From Salinimicrobium sp963739625 (GTDB taxonomy: Bacteria; Bacteroidota; Bacteroidia; Flavobacteriales; Flavobacteriaceae): a stretch of DNA of 64,000 nt. The notes below the pieces were generated by a model. It had not been told where the DNA came from and made no database searches. It saw only the letters and a list, made by a program, of their open reading frames with translations. Position numbers and translations under genes: made by a program. This document shows, one piece after another, positions 9,104-18,730 of the stretch. Position 1 is the stretch's first letter; every line of letters starts with the position of its first letter. Location: positions 124,001 through 188,000 of the forward strand of contig CAVUAU010000009.1 in the NCBI GenBank assembly GCA_963739625.1. The letters run 5' to 3'.

Positions 9104-9712
9104 ATGGCTAGACGATCATCACCAGAAGTAAATGCCGGTTCTATGGCCGACATTGCCTTCCTGCTATTGATCTTCTTCCTGGTAACCACGACTATTGAAA
9201 CCGATAGCGGTATTTCCAGAAAGTTGCCTCCTATGCAGGAAGAGAACGTTGAGCCACCAATTATTAAAGAAAAGAACATCTTTCAGGTTATCGTGAACCG
9301 TAACAACGATTTGCTGGTGGAGGATGAATTGATGGAGCTGAAGGATCTTAAAGATGCCGCAGTTGCGTTTCTTGATAATGGTGGAGGAGTAGGACAGGAA
9401 GCCTGTTCATACTGCCAGGGAGCAAAAGATCCTGCCTCTTCAGATAATCCTAATAAAGCGGTTATCATGTTGGTTAACGACCGTCAAACAGAATACGGAA
9501 CTTATATCGCTGTCCAGAACGAATTGGTGGCAGCTTATAACGAACTTCGTAACCGTTCAGCCCAAAGGCTGTTTGGTAAATCGTTTGACAAAATGGAAGC
9601 CGATTATGATAATGTGAATTATAACGGGAACAAGGAAAAGCTGAAGGAGCAAATCGAGCAGATCAGAGACATGTGGCCGCAAAAGCTGTCTGAAGCTGAT
9701 CCAAAAGGTTAA
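9104..9712 (+). CDS. exbD: ExbD/TolR family biopolymer transport protein (copy 1)
   Basis: A 202-residue ExbD/TolR protein: a short cytoplasmic N terminus, one transmembrane helix with the proton-path aspartate (MADIAFLLLIFFLVTTT, about 14-30) and a periplasmic domain. The periplasmic part holds a Cys-rich insertion (about 105-125, with two cysteines in CSYCQG) not usual in ExbD. It is followed 20 bases later by a second, different ExbD. Confidence 0.88.
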   Translation: MARRSSPEVNAGSMADIAFLLLIFFLVTTTIETDSGISRKLPPMQEENVEPPIIKEKNIFQVIVNRNNDLLVEDELMELKDLKDAAVAFLDNGGGVGQEACSYCQGAKDPASSDNPNKAVIMLVNDRQTEYGTYIAVQNELVAAYNELRNRSAQRLFGKSFDKMEADYDNVNYNGNKEKLKEQIEQIRDMWPQKLSEADPKG

Positions 9713-9732
9713 ACGAGAAAAACTAAGAAACT

Positions 9733-10215
9733 ATGGCTAAATTCACAAAGAAAAAAAGTAGCGAGCTACCTGCAATTAGTACGGCGTCCTTACCCGATAT
9801 CGTATTTATGCTGCTTTTCTTCTTCATGGTGGCAACCACAATGCGGGAAACCACATTGAAGGTCCAGAATACTTTGCCTTATGCAGATCAAGTTGAGAAA
9901 CTTGATAAGAAAGACCTGGTAATGTATATCTATGCAGGTAAGCCAAGTGCAAGATATCAAGGAAGTTTTGGTACAGAAGCTCGTATCCAGCTCAATGATA
10001 ACTTTGCAGATGTAAGTGAAATTCAGCAGTTTATCTATTCTGAAAGAGAAGCTAAAAGAGAAGAACTTGTTCCTTTCCTTACCACCTCTTTAAAAGTAGA
10101 TAAAGAAACCAATATGGGGCTTGTATCCGATATCAAGATGGAGTTGAGAAAAGCCGAAGCGCTTAAGATCAACTACACCACCCGTACAGGTGATGCTGCA
10201 CAGAATATGGACTAA
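9733..10215 (+). CDS. exbD: ExbD/TolR family biopolymer transport protein (copy 2)
   Basis: A 160-residue second ExbD with the aspartate-containing helix LPDIVFMLLFFFMVATT (about 19-35) and a periplasmic domain unlike that of copy 1. Two non-identical ExbD subunits with one ExbB suggest a heteromeric stator. A strong terminator follows, so porT downstream has its own promoter. Confidence 0.88.
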   Translation: MAKFTKKKSSELPAISTASLPDIVFMLLFFFMVATTMRETTLKVQNTLPYADQVEKLDKKDLVMYIYAGKPSARYQGSFGTEARIQLNDNFADVSEIQQFIYSEREAKREELVPFLTTSLKVDKETNMGLVSDIKMELRKAEALKINYTTRTGDAAQNMD

Positions 10216-10234
10216 AGAATTCATTATTTTTTGT

Positions 10235-10271
10235 AATCCCCTTTCAACTTTGTTGGAAGGGGATTTTTTTT
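10235..10271 (+). terminator. Terminator after the exbB-exbD-exbD operon
   Basis: A 14-base stem (AATCCCCTTTCAAC and its near-complement, three-base loop, one T-G pair) followed by a run of T, 20 bases after the second exbD stop. Confidence 0.85.
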
Positions 10272-10299
10272 TGGAGCAATCTCTTTAATTCTATCTTTG
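10271..10299 (+). promoter_or_regulatory. porT promoter
   Basis: TTG at 10271-10273 and TATCTTTG at 10292-10299, 18 bases apart, just past the terminator T-run and 14 bases before the porT ATG. This is the Bacteroidota consensus arrangement. Confidence 0.65.
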
Positions 10300-10313
10300 T
10301 TAAAAATCGACCT

Positions 10314-11027
10314 ATGCTAGTCCCTATAAAAAAAGCCCTTTTTGGATGCCTTCTTTTTTTCTCTTTTTTTGCTGCGGAAGCGCAAACTATACAAGACACC
10401 GTCGTGGTAGACAGCCTTTACAGGGAAGACCAAATATATCTTGGATTTACCTATAACATCGTATCTGCCAAACCATCTGAGATAAGGAGTTCACAATTCT
10501 CCGGAGGTTTTCATGCCGGCTTTATCCGCGATTTTCCGCTGAATGAGAGGAGAAATATTGCCTTAGGGGCCGGGCTTGGATGGTCTATAGATACCTATGG
10601 CCAAAACCTGTTTATTGGGGAGGGACCTGAAAGTGAAAAATCTCTTTTTCAAGTACTCAACCGGGATCGCATAGACTTTGATACCAACCGCTTTTCAATG
10701 CAGAGCATTGACCTGCCCATCCAATTCCGTTGGCGCACTTCCACCCCTGAAAGTTATAAGTTTTGGCGTATCTACGCAGGCATAAGGCCGTCTTACGTTT
10801 ACTATTTTAAATCGAAGTATATTCAGCAGGAGATCGATATCAGGCAAACAAAAGTGCCGGAGCTCGAGCGACTAAGATGGGGAGCAACTTTCACCTTTGG
10901 GTACAATACCTTCAACTTTAATTTTTACTACAGCCTTAATTCTCTTTTTAACAAGGAGGCCATGGTGAATGGGGAGCAATTGGAACTAAGGACCATCCAG
11001 TTAGGTCTTATGTTTTATCTTTTATAA
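10314..11027 (+). CDS. porT: PorT, outer-membrane protein of the type IX secretion system
   Basis: A 237-residue PorT/SprT family protein, needed for type IX secretion of proteins across the outer membrane in Bacteroidota. It has a signal peptide (residues 1-23, ending AEA-QT) and an eight-stranded beta-barrel type body, with the family blocks FSGGFHAGFIRDFPLNERRNIALG and PIQFRWRTSTPESYKFWRIY (given here only as landmarks near residues 62 and 133). The last strand ends in FYLL. Its stop overlaps the end of the convergent gene by six bases. Confidence 0.88.
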   Translation: MLVPIKKALFGCLLFFSFFAAEAQTIQDTVVVDSLYREDQIYLGFTYNIVSAKPSEIRSSQFSGGFHAGFIRDFPLNERRNIALGAGLGWSIDTYGQNLFIGEGPESEKSLFQVLNRDRIDFDTNRFSMQSIDLPIQFRWRTSTPESYKFWRIYAGIRPSYVYYFKSKYIQQEIDIRQTKVPELERLRWGATFTFGYNTFNFNFYYSLNSLFNKEAMVNGEQLELRTIQLGLMFYLL

Positions 11028-11627
11028 CCAAAGGTAAGCTACTGCCAGTTGTGGCAGTATTCCCAGTAAAAGGCCCAGGGCGAGTTCGTTCCCATTGTGT
11101 GCCTTGTACGACAGCCGGGACGATGCCGTAAGTCCCGTGACTGCAATAAGAAAACTAATACTGTAAACAAGGTTCAAATTAAAATGCAGACTTAGCATAA
11201 TAAGAAAGGTGGTAAGTCCTGCAAGGCCCATCATGTGCAGGCTTATCTTGATCTTGAAAATGACCATGATCACTGCGGCCAGAGTTGAAGTGAATACCCC
11301 CAGGAAAAAGTAGTACAATTCAGGGTAGTCAAATGCATCAAGTACATATTTCATTATGACAAAATCCAATCCTGCATAAAACAGCAGCGGCCATTTTCGC
11401 TCTTTTACTTCTTCAAGAAAATGAGAGCTAACTTTTCCCAGGGTGCGTAACATAAAGAAAAAGACAATTGGAATGAAGATGGTCATGATCCCTATGGCTA
11501 AAAGCTTTGCTTTAATGACCGGATCTGGGAAAAAGCGTGGTGATATCAGGAAATAGATCAAAGTGCCCGCAAAAGGCATCCAAAGGGGATGAAAAATGTA
11601 CGAGGCGCTCTTAAGCAGGAACTTCAT
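11022..11627 (-). CDS. Multi-pass membrane protein, possibly PAP2-related
   Basis: A 201-residue integral membrane protein with about six helices. The C-terminal half (HMMGLAGLTTFLIML..., then SRLSYKAHNGNELALG) resembles the last part of PAP2-type phosphatases as annotated in flavobacteria, but the complete phosphatase signature is not visible, so the activity is unproven. Its start codon overlaps the rpoN stop, indicating translational coupling. Confidence 0.6.
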   Translation of the reverse strand: MKFLLKSASYIFHPLWMPFAGTLIYFLISPRFFPDPVIKAKLLAIGIMTIFIPIVFFFMLRTLGKVSSHFLEEVKERKWPLLFYAGLDFVIMKYVLDAFDYPELYYFFLGVFTSTLAAVIMVIFKIKISLHMMGLAGLTTFLIMLSLHFNLNLVYSISFLIAVTGLTASSRLSYKAHNGNELALGLLLGILPQLAVAYLWL

Positions 11628-13088
11628 TAAATCTCTTTTCGTAGACGCGCTACAGGAATGTCTAATTGTTCCCGGTACTTGGCTACCGTACGCCTTGCAA
11701 TTGGATATCCTTTATCCTTAAGCATCTTTGCCAGCTTTTCGTCGGTTAGAGGCTTCCGTTTATTCTCATCCTCTATGGTCATTTCCAGGATCTTCTTGAT
11801 CTCTCTTGTCGAAACATCCTCTCCCTGATCATTTTTCATAGATTCAGAAAAGAAATTCTTGATCAGGATCGTTCCGTAGGGAGTATCTACATATTTACTG
11901 TTGGCCACCCTGGAAACTGTAGAAACGTCCATGTCTATCTCATCTGCGATATCCTTGAGGATCATCGGCTTCAGGTTGCGTTCGTCACCGGTCAGGAAAT
12001 ATTCTTTTTGATAGTTCATAATGGCGCTCATGGTGACAAACAAGGTTGTTTGCCGCTGTTTAATTGCTTCAATGAACCATTTGGCGGCGTCCAGTTTCTG
12101 TTTAATGAACATCACCGCATCCTTCTGGGCTTTTGATTTCTCCCTCGAAGCCTTGTAGCCTTTCAGCATTTCGCTGTAGTCCTTAGAAACATGCATTTCG
12201 GGAGCATTTCTGACCGTTGAGGCTTAGTTCCAGTTCCCCATCGGCAATTTTGATCGTAAAATCGGGAATTACGTGCTCCACCATTCGGGAACTACCCGAA
12301 TAAGCTCCTCCCGGCTTTGGATTGAGATGTTCTATGACATCAATGGCATCTCTAAGCTCGTCTTCAGAAATGTCGTGTTTGGAAAGGAGTTTTTGGTAAT
12401 GCTTTTTACTAAACTGGTCAAAGGACTTCTCCATTATATCTGCAGCAAGGCTGACCGCTTTCGTAGGTTCCTTGCGGTTCAACTGGATGAGGAGACACTC
12501 CTGTAAAGATCTGGCTCCCACTCCAGCAGGATCCAGCTCATGAATATATTTAAGAACCTTTTCAACAGTTTCTTCGTCTGTATAAACATTTTGAGTAAAG
12601 GCAAGATCATCCACAATATCCTGAACCGAACGCCGAATGTACCCGCTTTCATCCACGCTTCCCACGAGGAACTCAGCGATCTCCTTTTCAGAATCATCGA
12701 GTCTTAAGGTACTTAGCTGGGTTTTTAAATATTGGGTAAAAGAAATTCCGCTGGCGTAAGGCACCTGCCGGTCTTCATCATCTGCACTGTAGTTATTGGC
12801 CTGGAGGCGGTAATTGGGAATTTCGTCATCACTCAGGTACTCATCAACATCAATCTCGGCCTCAATGGTCTCATTGCCGGGATCATCCTCCTGGTAGTCG
12901 TCTGTACCAAAGTCTTCTTCGTACTCCTCCTTTTCTTCCTTACCACCTTCAAGAGCAGGATTTTCTTCCATTTCCTGCTTAAGGCGTTGTTCAAAAGCCT
13001 GGGTGGGCAACTGGATAAGTTTCATCAACTGTATCTGCTGCGGCGAAAGCTTTTGAGATAATTTTAGATTTAATTGCTGCTTGAGCAT
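11627..13088 (-). CDS. rpoN: RNA polymerase sigma-54 factor (one frameshift as sequenced)
   Basis: Sigma-54, which directs activator-dependent transcription from -24/-12 promoters. The N-terminal part (to about 12220) has region I (LKLSQKLSPQQIQLMKLIQL) and an acidic linker. The C-terminal part carries the core-binding region, HTH and RpoN box ARRTVAKYRE. The frames are interrupted at 12207-12209, where the minus strand reads CAGAAATGCTCC. Removing one A restores N-G-Q-N-A-P-E-M-H-V-S, and the whole span becomes 486 codons, a normal RpoN length. A sequencing or assembly error is therefore more likely than a dead gene. Confidence 0.9.
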
Positions 13089-13183
13089 ACTGTATAGGGC
13101 TTTCCATAAAAATAAGAAAACAATCTACAAACGTAAAAGAATGCAGATTGTTTTATGAGTACTTTAGGAAAGGTTTTTGTGGG

Positions 13184-14626
13184 TTAAAATTCCGCGTTCA
13201 AGGGGGTTCTTGGAAAGGGGATCACGTCCCTAATGTTACCCATTCCCGTAGCGAACTGCACCAGACGCTCAAAACCGAGTCCAAACCCGCTGTGTACACA
13301 GGTTCCGAATTTACGGGTATCGAGATACCACCAAAGTTCTTCCTCGTCTATCCCAAGGTCTTTCATTTTTGATTGCAGCACTTCCAGGCGCTCTTCTCTT
13401 TGCGAACCTCCAACGATTTCCCCAATTCCCGGGAAAAGAATGTCCATGGCGCGTACGGTTTTTCCGTCTTCGTTCAGTCGCATATAGAAAGCCTTGATCT
13501 TGGCAGGATAATCAAAAATGATCACAGGACATTTAAAATGTTTTTCTACCAGGTAACGCTCATGCTCACTCTGCAGGTCGGCGCCCCATTCTTCAATGAG
13601 GTAGTTGAATTTTTTCTTTTTGTTAGGCTTGGAATTCTTCAGTATCTCGATAGCCTCTGTATAGCTCACTCTTTTGAAGTTATTGTCAATAACAAACTTC
13701 AGTTTTTCTGTGAGTGGCATCGGGCTTCGTTCTGCTTCAGGCTTTGACTTGTCTTCTCCAAGAAGTCTTTCTTCCAGAAAAGCAAGGTCGTCCTTGCAAT
13801 TCTCCAAAATGTAGTTGAGGACATATTTTATAAATTCTTCAGCTATATCCATATTCTTATCGAGGTCGCAAAAAGCGATCTCGGGCTCTACCATCCAGAA
13901 TTCAGCCAAATGACGGGAAGTGTTGGAATTTTCAGCCCTAAACGTTGGCCCAAAGGTATAGACCTGGCCCAGACCAAGCGCGTAGGTTTCGGCTTCAAGT
14001 TGTCCAGAAACCGTAAGATTAGTCTCTTTTCCGAAGAAATCTTCCTTGAAATCAATGCTGCCATCCTCTTTCCTGGGAGGGTTTTTCATGTCCAAACTGG
14101 TTACCCTAAACATTTCACCTGCACCTTCGGCATCACTTCCGGTAATGATGGGCGTGTTCACGTAATGAAAATTGTTCTGCTGAAAATAGCTGTGCACCGC
14201 AAAAGCAAGTTTAGACCTAAGACGCATCACCGCCCCAAAAGTGTTGGTGCGAACCCTTAGATGTGCCTGTTCCCTCAATTTCTCCATGGAATGCTTTTTT
14301 GGAGAAAGAATGGTGTATTTAACCTCTTCGGGATCTGCATCACCCAGAATTTCCACCGCAGTCGCCTGTACTTCTACTTTTTGACCGCTTCCAAGACTTT
14401 CCTGAAGCGTGCCCTTCACCTTAATTGCCGCTCCCACGGTAATGCGTTTTAGCAACGCCTCATCCATTTTTTCGTAATCTACAACACACTGCAGGTTGTT
14501 AATGGTTGAACCGTCATTAAGGGCGATAAAACGATTGCTTCGGAAGGCGCGAACCCATCCTTTAACCTGTACTTCCTGAAGATATTTCGTGCTGTCTAGA
14601 AGTTCAGCAACTTTGGCTTTTATCAT
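13184..14626 (-). CDS. asnS: Asparaginyl-tRNA synthetase
   Basis: Charges tRNA-Asn with asparagine. The 480-residue class IIb synthetase has an N-terminal OB-fold anticodon domain (about 1-120), motif 2 near FRAENSNTSRHLAEFWMVE and motif 3 near the C terminus (GFGLGFERLVQF). The start is the ATG at 14626 (MIKAKVAELLD), since the TATCTTTG promoter element at 14646-14653 lies within the longer reading from 14683. Full length. Confidence 0.96.
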   Translation of the reverse strand: MIKAKVAELLDSTKYLQEVQVKGWVRAFRSNRFIALNDGSTINNLQCVVDYEKMDEALLKRITVGAAIKVKGTLQESLGSGQKVEVQATAVEILGDADPEEVKYTILSPKKHSMEKLREQAHLRVRTNTFGAVMRLRSKLAFAVHSYFQQNNFHYVNTPIITGSDAEGAGEMFRVTSLDMKNPPRKEDGSIDFKEDFFGKETNLTVSGQLEAETYALGLGQVYTFGPTFRAENSNTSRHLAEFWMVEPEIAFCDLDKNMDIAEEFIKYVLNYILENCKDDLAFLEERLLGEDKSKPEAERSPMPLTEKLKFVIDNNFKRVSYTEAIEILKNSKPNKKKKFNYLIEEWGADLQSEHERYLVEKHFKCPVIIFDYPAKIKAFYMRLNEDGKTVRAMDILFPGIGEIVGGSQREERLEVLQSKMKDLGIDEEELWWYLDTRKFGTCVHSGFGLGFERLVQFATGMGNIRDVIPFPRTPLNAEF

Positions 14627-14645
14627 TTTTTCTGAATTTGGGAAA

Positions 14646-14676
14646 CAAAGATAATTTTTCCGTGTAAGCTTAGCAA
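14646..14676 (-). promoter_or_regulatory. asnS promoter
   Basis: Minus-strand TTG (14674-14676), 20-base spacer, TATCTTTG (14646-14653), 19 bases before the asnS ATG. This fits the Bacteroidota consensus and fixes the asnS start. Confidence 0.65.
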
Positions 14677-14723
14677 GTGCCACGGCCTTTCAAATAGGCT
14701 TCAAAAATGGCACTTTTGACACC

Positions 14724-17138
14724 TTATTTTTTCTTCCTCTTTTTCTTCTCAAAGACCTCGTCCTCTTCGGGAATAATATCAATGGCAGGTTCTTTAAGTA
14801 CCTCCTTGTTCGCAATCTCCTTTTCAAGAGATAACAACATCGACGGAAGCAGCAGCAAGTTTGACAACATCGCGAACAGTAAAGTTGCCGAAACCAATCC
14901 TCCCAATGCCACAGTACCTCCAAAGCTACTGATCATAAACACAGAGAATCCAAAGAACAATACGATCGAGGTATAGAACATACTCACGCCGGTCTCCCGA
15001 AGCGCTGCGTACACCGAACGTTTGACCTTCCAGTTATTCGCCTTGAGTTCCTGCCTGTATTTCGCCAAGAAGTGAATGGTGTCATCTACCGAAATTCCAA
15101 AGGCGATACTAAAGACAAGTATTGTAGATGGCTTTATGGGAACACCTAAAAATCCCATTAGTCCTGCGGTGATGAGCAACGGCAGTAGATTTGGAACAAG
15201 AGAAACCAGGATCATACGCCACGACCTGAACATCCAGGCCATGATAAGAGCGATAAGGAAAATCGCGAGGCTTAATGAAATGACCAGGTTTTTGATGAGA
15301 TAATTAGTGCCTTTTTGAAAGATCAGGGCCTTACCGGTCATTTGTACATTATACCTGTCGTCTGGCAGGATTTTATTAATTCGCGGCCATAGATTTTCTT
15401 CTATCCGCTCCATTTCCTCGGTGCCAATATCTTTCATGAAGGTCGTCATGCGCGCATATTGGCCGGTACTGTCAACATAGCTTTGTAAAATGTTGTTTCC
15501 GTCACCGCCAAGATCTTTAGCGTAAGGCAGAATAAAGTTTTGTTCCTGCGAAGTAGGTAGCTGGTAATATTCAGGATTTCCGTTGTAGTAGGCCTGTTTT
15601 GCATATTTCACCAGGTTCACTACAGAAATAGGTTTGGAAAGCTCGTCCTCTTCGGCCAGGAGGTCCTGGAGCTCATCCATTTTTTTCAGCGTTGAAAGCT
15701 TCATTACGCCTTTTTCGCGTTTGGTGTCGATCAGAATTTCCAGCGGCATTACGCCGTCGAATTCATCTTCAAAAAATTCGATATCCTTGAAGAACTGAGC
15801 CTTTTTCGGCATGTCTTCCAGGAGGCTGCCTGATACCTTTATGGTATAAAGGCCAATGATGCTTACGATCAACAATAGAAGCGCGACGATATAGATCCTA
15901 ATGCGGTGATGTCTCACCATTTTTTCAATCCAGTCCACAAATCCACCAATCCATCTCTTGTTAAGATGTTTCAGGTGTTTTTGCTTCGGAACGCGCATAT
16001 AGCTGTAGATGATTGGAATGATCAACAGGCTGAGCACAAAAATGGCAATGATGTTAATGGAGGCCACGATACCAAACTCCTTAAGCAGGGTACTTTCAGT
16101 AAGAATAAATGTCGCAAAGCCGGATGCCGTAGTAAGGTTGGTCATCAAAGTCGCGTTCCCGACTTTCGTGATCACCCGCTGTAAAGATTTCGCCTGATTC
16201 CCGTGTTTCTGTATCTCCTGTTGATATTTATTGATCAAAAAGATACAGTTGGGAATCCCGATAACAATGATCAACGGCGGAATGATGGCTGTAAGTACAG
16301 TGATCTCATAATGCAGCAGTCCCAGCACGCCAAAGGCCCACATTACCCCAACGATGACGGTGATCATCGAAATGACCGTAGCCCTTATTGAGCGAAAGAA
16401 GAAGAAGAAAATGAGAGAGGTCACCAGCAAAGCCGCTCCAATAAATAAGCCTATCTCATCGACAATGTTTTGTGAGTTGAGCGTTCGTATGTACGGCATT
16501 CCCGACACATAGACGTTCATGTTTTCCTTCTTTTCGAACTGCTCTACCAGCGGAATGAGCTCATTTACTACAAAGTCCCGTCGTATTTCTGTGTTGACAA
16601 TATCCTTGTGCAGGTAGATCGCGGTTTGAACGGTATTGCTCTTTTTGCTGTAAACAAGACCTTCGTAAAAAGGAAGCCGGTCAAAAAGTTCAGTTTTATA
16701 CTCTTTTACCTGCAGACTGTCGGGATTTGACTCCTTTATAAAAGGAACCATCTCGAACTGTCCTTTTTCTTCATTTTTCTGAAGCTTTTTCAGGTCGCCA
16801 ATAGAGACCGTAAATTCAACTTCTTCGTAAGCATTGAGCTTTTTTGCCAGCTCATTCCAGGCTTGAAATTTTTTAGGTGTAAAAAGCGACGGATCGTTTA
16901 CCGCCATTACTATCAGGTTTCCTTCTTCGCCAAACTTGTCGAGGAACTGCTCGTACTGGAGGTTGATCTCATCATCATCGGGTAGAAGATTGGCTTCGGT
17001 GTAGGAAAATCTCATGTTTTTCCATTGGAAGCCAAGAAAAACGGTAGAGGCAATGATCAGGGCGAGGATCAGGATCCTGTTCCGCAGGATAATGCGGGCA
17101 ACGGTGTTCCAGAATTCAAAACTCAGAAACTTAGACAT
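14724..17138 (-). CDS. RND/MMPL family exporter
   Basis: An 804-residue RND-superfamily membrane protein with the two-repeat layout: one helix (about 19-37), a large periplasmic loop (about 40-215), a five-helix bundle (about 220-390), a helix near 420, a second loop (about 440-610) and a second bundle (about 620-790) with the FSIAFGISVDDTIHFLAKY motif (proton-relay aspartates). Family members export lipids, hopanoids or hydrophobic compounds; the substrate here cannot be told. It ends in a Lys-rich tail. A copy of the window's CAAAAATGNCATTTTTG-type palindrome starts right after the stop. Confidence 0.85.
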   Translation of the reverse strand: MSKFLSFEFWNTVARIILRNRILILALIIASTVFLGFQWKNMRFSYTEANLLPDDDEINLQYEQFLDKFGEEGNLIVMAVNDPSLFTPKKFQAWNELAKKLNAYEEVEFTVSIGDLKKLQKNEEKGQFEMVPFIKESNPDSLQVKEYKTELFDRLPFYEGLVYSKKSNTVQTAIYLHKDIVNTEIRRDFVVNELIPLVEQFEKKENMNVYVSGMPYIRTLNSQNIVDEIGLFIGAALLVTSLIFFFFFRSIRATVISMITVIVGVMWAFGVLGLLHYEITVLTAIIPPLIIVIGIPNCIFLINKYQQEIQKHGNQAKSLQRVITKVGNATLMTNLTTASGFATFILTESTLLKEFGIVASINIIAIFVLSLLIIPIIYSYMRVPKQKHLKHLNKRWIGGFVDWIEKMVRHHRIRIYIVALLLLIVSIIGLYTIKVSGSLLEDMPKKAQFFKDIEFFEDEFDGVMPLEILIDTKREKGVMKLSTLKKMDELQDLLAEEDELSKPISVVNLVKYAKQAYYNGNPEYYQLPTSQEQNFILPYAKDLGGDGNNILQSYVDSTGQYARMTTFMKDIGTEEMERIEENLWPRINKILPDDRYNVQMTGKALIFQKGTNYLIKNLVISLSLAIFLIALIMAWMFRSWRMILVSLVPNLLPLLITAGLMGFLGVPIKPSTILVFSIAFGISVDDTIHFLAKYRQELKANNWKVKRSVYAALRETGVSMFYTSIVLFFGFSVFMISSFGGTVALGGLVSATLLFAMLSNLLLLPSMLLSLEKEIANKEVLKEPAIDIIPEEDEVFEKKKRKKK

Positions 17139-17288
17139 GCGGTATTTTTAAGGGCTGCAAAGGTAAGAAAGCGGTTCTATTTTATTGGTCGGGCCGGCGG
17201 AAGAATTCCCTGGAAAATCTCATTTTTAGGCAGAAAACAAAAAAAGCAGCTGAAAAGCTGCTTTTTGGATTCCTAATGTTATAAAATC

Positions 17289-17843
17289 TTATACGGTCAT
17301 GATCTCTTTTTCCTTTACAACAAGGATGCTGTCGATCTTCTCGATGAAGGTATCTGTCAATTTTTGAACATCCTGTTCAGCGATCTTCTTAAGGTCATCA
17401 GAAATATCTAATTTCTTGATTTCCTGGTTGGCATTCTTACGGTCGTTTCTCACCCCAATCTTTGCCTCTTCTGCCTCTGCTTTTGCCTGCTTGGCTAATT
17501 CCTTACGACGTTCCTCGGTCAATGGCGGCACATTAATGATCACGCTATCCCCGTTGTTCATTGGGTTAAAACCTAAATTGGCCTGCATAATACCTTTTTC
17601 AATCGCCTGAATAAGGCTCTTTTCAAAGGGTTGAATGGAAATAGTCCTGGCATCTGGTGTGTTCACATTGGCGACCTGGTTAAGCGGAGTCTGCGCTCCG
17701 TAATAGTCTACTTTTACACTTCCAAGCATGGCGGGACTGGCTTTTCCCGCGCGAATATTCACCAGTTGTTTTTCAAGGTGAACAATGGCTTTTTGCATGT
17801 CCTCCTTGGTGCTGTCAAGGATAAAATCTACTTCGTCGTTCAT
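17289..17843 (-). CDS. frr: Ribosome recycling factor
   Basis: Releases ribosomes from mRNA after termination together with EF-G. The 184-residue protein has the family's three-helix arms and central beta domain, with conserved blocks HLEKQLVNIRAGKASP, NPMNNGDSVIINVPPLTEERR and VRNDRKNANQ. It is 21 bases downstream of pyrH, the usual bacterial order. Confidence 0.97.
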   Translation of the reverse strand: MNDEVDFILDSTKEDMQKAIVHLEKQLVNIRAGKASPAMLGSVKVDYYGAQTPLNQVANVNTPDARTISIQPFEKSLIQAIEKGIMQANLGFNPMNNGDSVIINVPPLTEERRKELAKQAKAEAEEAKIGVRNDRKNANQEIKKLDISDDLKKIAEQDVQKLTDTFIEKIDSILVVKEKEIMTV

Positions 17844-17864
17844 TTTGTAACTGTTATACTGTTC

Positions 17865-18572
17865 TTACAGGTTTACTTTGGTTCCAATATTTTCACCAAG
17901 TACCACTTTTTCGAGGTTTCCTGGTTTGTTCATGTCAAATACAATAATAGGCAGCTTGTTTTCCTGGCTCAGGGTGAAAGCAGTGGAATCCATCACTTTC
18001 AAACCTTTGGTGAGCACATCATCAAAGCTGATGAAGTCAAACTTCGTAGCCTTCTTGTCGACTTCCGGATCTGCAGTGTAGATCCCATCAACGCGGGTGC
18101 CTTTCAGGATCACATCTGCATGAATCTCAATAGCTCTCAGTACTGCTGCGGAATCTGTCGTGAAATAAGGATTTCCGGTACCCCCGCCAAAGATCACCAC
18201 GCGACCTTTTTCCAGGTGACGCATTGCTTTTCTTCGAATGAAGGGCTCTGCTACCTCATTGATCTTGATGGCCGACTGCAACCTGGTTTGAATTCCTGCA
18301 TCTTCAAGCGCACTCTGCAATGCCAGACCATTGATCACTGTGGCAAGCATTCCCATGTGGTCGCCCGTTACACGGTCCATTCCTTTGCTGGCTCCTGCCA
18401 CACCTCTAAAGATGTTTCCACCGCCAATTACAATGGCGACTTCTACGCCTTTATCTGTGACAGCTTTAATTTCGTTAGCATATTCGGCCAGGCGCTGAGG
18501 ATCAATTCCATATTGGCGGTTCCCCATGAGGGCTTCTCCTGAAAGTTTTAGCAAGATCCTTTTGTAGTGCAT
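17865..18572 (-). CDS. pyrH: Uridylate kinase (UMP kinase)
   Basis: Phosphorylates UMP to UDP in pyrimidine nucleotide synthesis. The 235-residue amino-acid-kinase fold protein has KLSGEALMG at the N terminus, VIGGGNIFRG near 48, GDHMGMLATVINGLAL near 69 and FGGGTGNPYFTTDSAA near 128. It leads the pyrH-frr operon. The promoter carries a 22-base inverted repeat that could be an operator. Confidence 0.97.
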   Translation of the reverse strand: MHYKRILLKLSGEALMGNRQYGIDPQRLAEYANEIKAVTDKGVEVAIVIGGGNIFRGVAGASKGMDRVTGDHMGMLATVINGLALQSALEDAGIQTRLQSAIKINEVAEPFIRRKAMRHLEKGRVVIFGGGTGNPYFTTDSAAVLRAIEIHADVILKGTRVDGIYTADPEVDKKATKFDFISFDDVLTKGLKVMDSTAFTLSQENKLPIIVFDMNKPGNLEKVVLGENIGTKVNL

Positions 18573-18593
18573 GTGAGTGTTTTATGGGTTGTG

Positions 18594-18632
18594 CAAAACT
18601 AAGGAAATTATTTGTGCGAACGAACGCACAAA
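18594..18632 (-). promoter_or_regulatory. pyrH promoter with inverted-repeat operator candidate
   Basis: Minus-strand TAGTTTTG -7 element at 18594-18601. Nine bases upstream is a perfect inverted repeat, TTTGTGCG-N6-CGCACAAA, at 18611-18632. The repeat covers the place of the -33 element, which is a good position for a repressor or activator site. Confidence 0.5.
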
Positions 18633-18730
18633 AAACGAAAAAGCAGGGGCAGGGGTTATAAAAGGACTATTTAAGTAATATTTAAGTTTTGAGGGCGTTG
18701 TGAATGAGAACTTCTGAAATTAAAGAACCC

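Noticed and set aside
17631..18542. A 303-residue plus-strand reading frame opposite frr and pyrH
   Set aside because: It is the antisense shadow of two certain genes, has no family features and no promoter or ribosome-binding site.
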